Of a DNA stretch of 14,343 bases, positions 13,507 through 14,343 are shown in pieces. Source of the DNA: Ilumatobacteraceae bacterium (GTDB taxonomy: Bacteria; Actinomycetota; Acidimicrobiia; Acidimicrobiales; Ilumatobacteraceae); NCBI GenBank assembly GCA_025456105.1, contig JALOLG010000006.1, positions 1-14,343 of the forward strand, in the 5' to 3' direction. Under the pieces are notes generated by a model. That model did no database searches and was not told the origin of the DNA. It saw only the letters and a list, made by a program, of their open reading frames with translations. The stretch's first letter is position 1. Every line of letters begins with the position of its first letter. The position numbers and the translations under genes were made by a program.

Positions 13507-14343
13507 GTGGCTCTGCGCTTCGTGATCATCGGTGGAGGACCGGCCGGCAACACCGCGGCCACGTACGCGGCGCGGCTCGGCGCCGACGTGGTGCTGATCG
13601 AGCGCGACGTGATCGGCGGTGCGGCGCACCTGTGGGACTGCATCCCGTCGAAGACCATGATCGCCACGGGCGGTGCCCTGTCACGGCAGCGGCGCAACAC
13701 CGGCATGGGGCTCGAGGAGACGATCCCCGAGGTCGACGTCGAGGCGCTCACCCACCGGATCGAGTCGATCAAGTCGCACCTCCAGGAGAGCACCTCCGGA
13801 TTGCTCGCCAGCCAGGGCGTTCGCCTCGTGCGCGGCACGGCTCGCTTCGTGTCGCCGCACGCCGTGGAGGTGGTCGGCCCGGAGGGCACCGAGACGATCG
13901 AGCTCGACGCCGCACTCGTGGCGACGGGGTCGCGGCCGCGCATCCCCGACTGGTGCGCCCCCGACGGCGAGCGGATCCTCACCACGCGCGACTGCTACCC
14001 GCCCCGTCAGTTCCCCGAGAGCGTCACGGTGGTCGGATCGGGTGTGACCGGCGTGGAGTTCGTGCACATGTTCTCCTCGTTCGGAGCGCAGGTGACGCTG
14101 GTGGTCAGCCGGCAGCAGGTGCTGCCGGGCAAGGATCCCGAGGTCGCCGCCGTCCTCGAGGACGACTTCCTGGCACGCGGCGTCAAGCTGCTCAAGGGCG
14201 CCCGGGCCACCGCCATCGAGCGCACCACCGACGACGAGCGGGGCGACCACGTGGTGGTGCGCTGCGACGACGGCCGGGTGGTCCACTCGTCGCACGCCGT
14301 GCTGGCGATCGGCTCGGTGCCCAACACCGGCGATCTGGGGCTG
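13507..14343 (+). CDS. lpdA: LpdA-like NAD(P)H-quinone reductase, flavoprotein disulfide reductase family (partial)
   Basis: The frame is open from GTG 13507 to the window end (279 residues; full proteins are about 470-490). It begins with the FAD Rossmann motif VIIGGGPAGNTAATYAARLG (6-25), has VATGSRPR (138-145), the NAD(P)-binding GSGVTGVEF (177-185) and AIGSVPNT (267-274). The redox-active site of dihydrolipoamide dehydrogenases, GGxCLNxGCIPSK, reads GGAAHLWDCIPSK (37-49): Ala40 replaces the first cysteine and only Cys45 remains. This GGAA...DC form is that of Mycobacterium tuberculosis LpdA (Rv3303c), which is not a lipoamide dehydrogenase but an NAD(P)H:quinone reductase. The gene has its own probable leaderless promoter behind the M15 gene. 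The missing C-terminal dimer domain prevents a check of the His-Glu pair. Confidence 0.88.
   Translation, partial: MALRFVIIGGGPAGNTAATYAARLGADVVLIERDVIGGAAHLWDCIPSKTMIATGGALSRQRRNTGMGLEETIPEVDVEALTHRIESIKSHLQESTSGLLASQGVRLVRGTARFVSPHAVEVVGPEGTETIELDAALVATGSRPRIPDWCAPDGERILTTRDCYPPRQFPESVTVVGSGVTGVEFVHMFSSFGAQVTLVVSRQQVLPGKDPEVAAVLEDDFLARGVKLLKGARATAIERTTDDERGDHVVVRCDDGRVVHSSHAVLAIGSVPNTGDLGL

Noticed and set aside
12078..13985. A 635-residue open frame on the minus strand
   Set aside because: It is antisense to the M15 peptidase and LpdA-like genes, both recognisable by catalytic motifs; the translation is low complexity without a domain.
1..14343. Mobile element, CRISPR array, toxin-antitoxin or defence island
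   Set aside because: No transposase, integrase, repeat-spacer pattern, small toxin pair or base-composition shift was seen; gene content is ordinary chromosomal metabolism and housekeeping.

Overview
The window is a compact, very GC-rich stretch of chromosome with almost no non-coding DNA; no gap between genes exceeds about 110 bases. It looks like an actinobacterium. Three proteins resemble mycobacterial types: a DapD of the actinobacterial kind, a stand-alone LigD-like primase-polymerase, and an LpdA-like flavoprotein with one cysteine of the usual pair missing. Codons are strongly GC-ended, GTG starts are frequent, and many starts sit 6-9 bases behind a TAnnnT box, suggesting leaderless mRNAs. 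I infer Actinomycetota, possibly class Acidimicrobiia; that placement is a judgement from style, not a database result. I see no tRNA, rRNA, CRISPR array, insertion sequence, phage gene or defence system.

Layout. 1-980, minus strand: a class II aldolase/adducin-type protein, followed downstream by the 5' part of an EamA transporter that leaves the window. 1088-2718, plus strand: a CYP125-like cytochrome P450 whose stop overlaps the start of a RidA-like protein, then a 12-bp inverted repeat. 2811-5214, plus strand: the substrate-binding subunit of a methylmalonyl-CoA mutase (no B12 domain), then an endonuclease/exonuclease/phosphatase-fold hydrolase 13 bases later. 5204-6491, minus strand: a pirin-nitroreductase pair, with a perfect 12-bp palindrome on the pirin promoter. 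6560-7543, plus strand: a second EamA transporter, whose 3' end runs 140 bases into the convergent LigD-like gene. 7404-12081, minus strand: in transcription order lysS, dapD, a membrane-anchored alpha/beta hydrolase and the LigD-like polymerase gene. 12144-14343, plus strand: a secreted M15-type peptidase and the partial LpdA-like reductase.

How they fit together. lysS-dapD joins lysine biosynthesis (dapD) to lysine use in translation (lysS) through overlapping stop and start codons. The P450-RidA pair and the separate-subunit methylmalonyl-CoA mutase fit a lipid- or sterol-degrading, propionate-handling metabolism, but nothing here proves a shared pathway. Pirin plus nitroreductase looks like a small redox or detoxification operon under a repressor acting at the palindrome. 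The most informative window-wide signal is the promoter architecture: seven genes have a TAnnnT box ending 6-9 bases before the start codon, and two genes with the same kind of box have a leader and a Shine-Dalgarno sequence.
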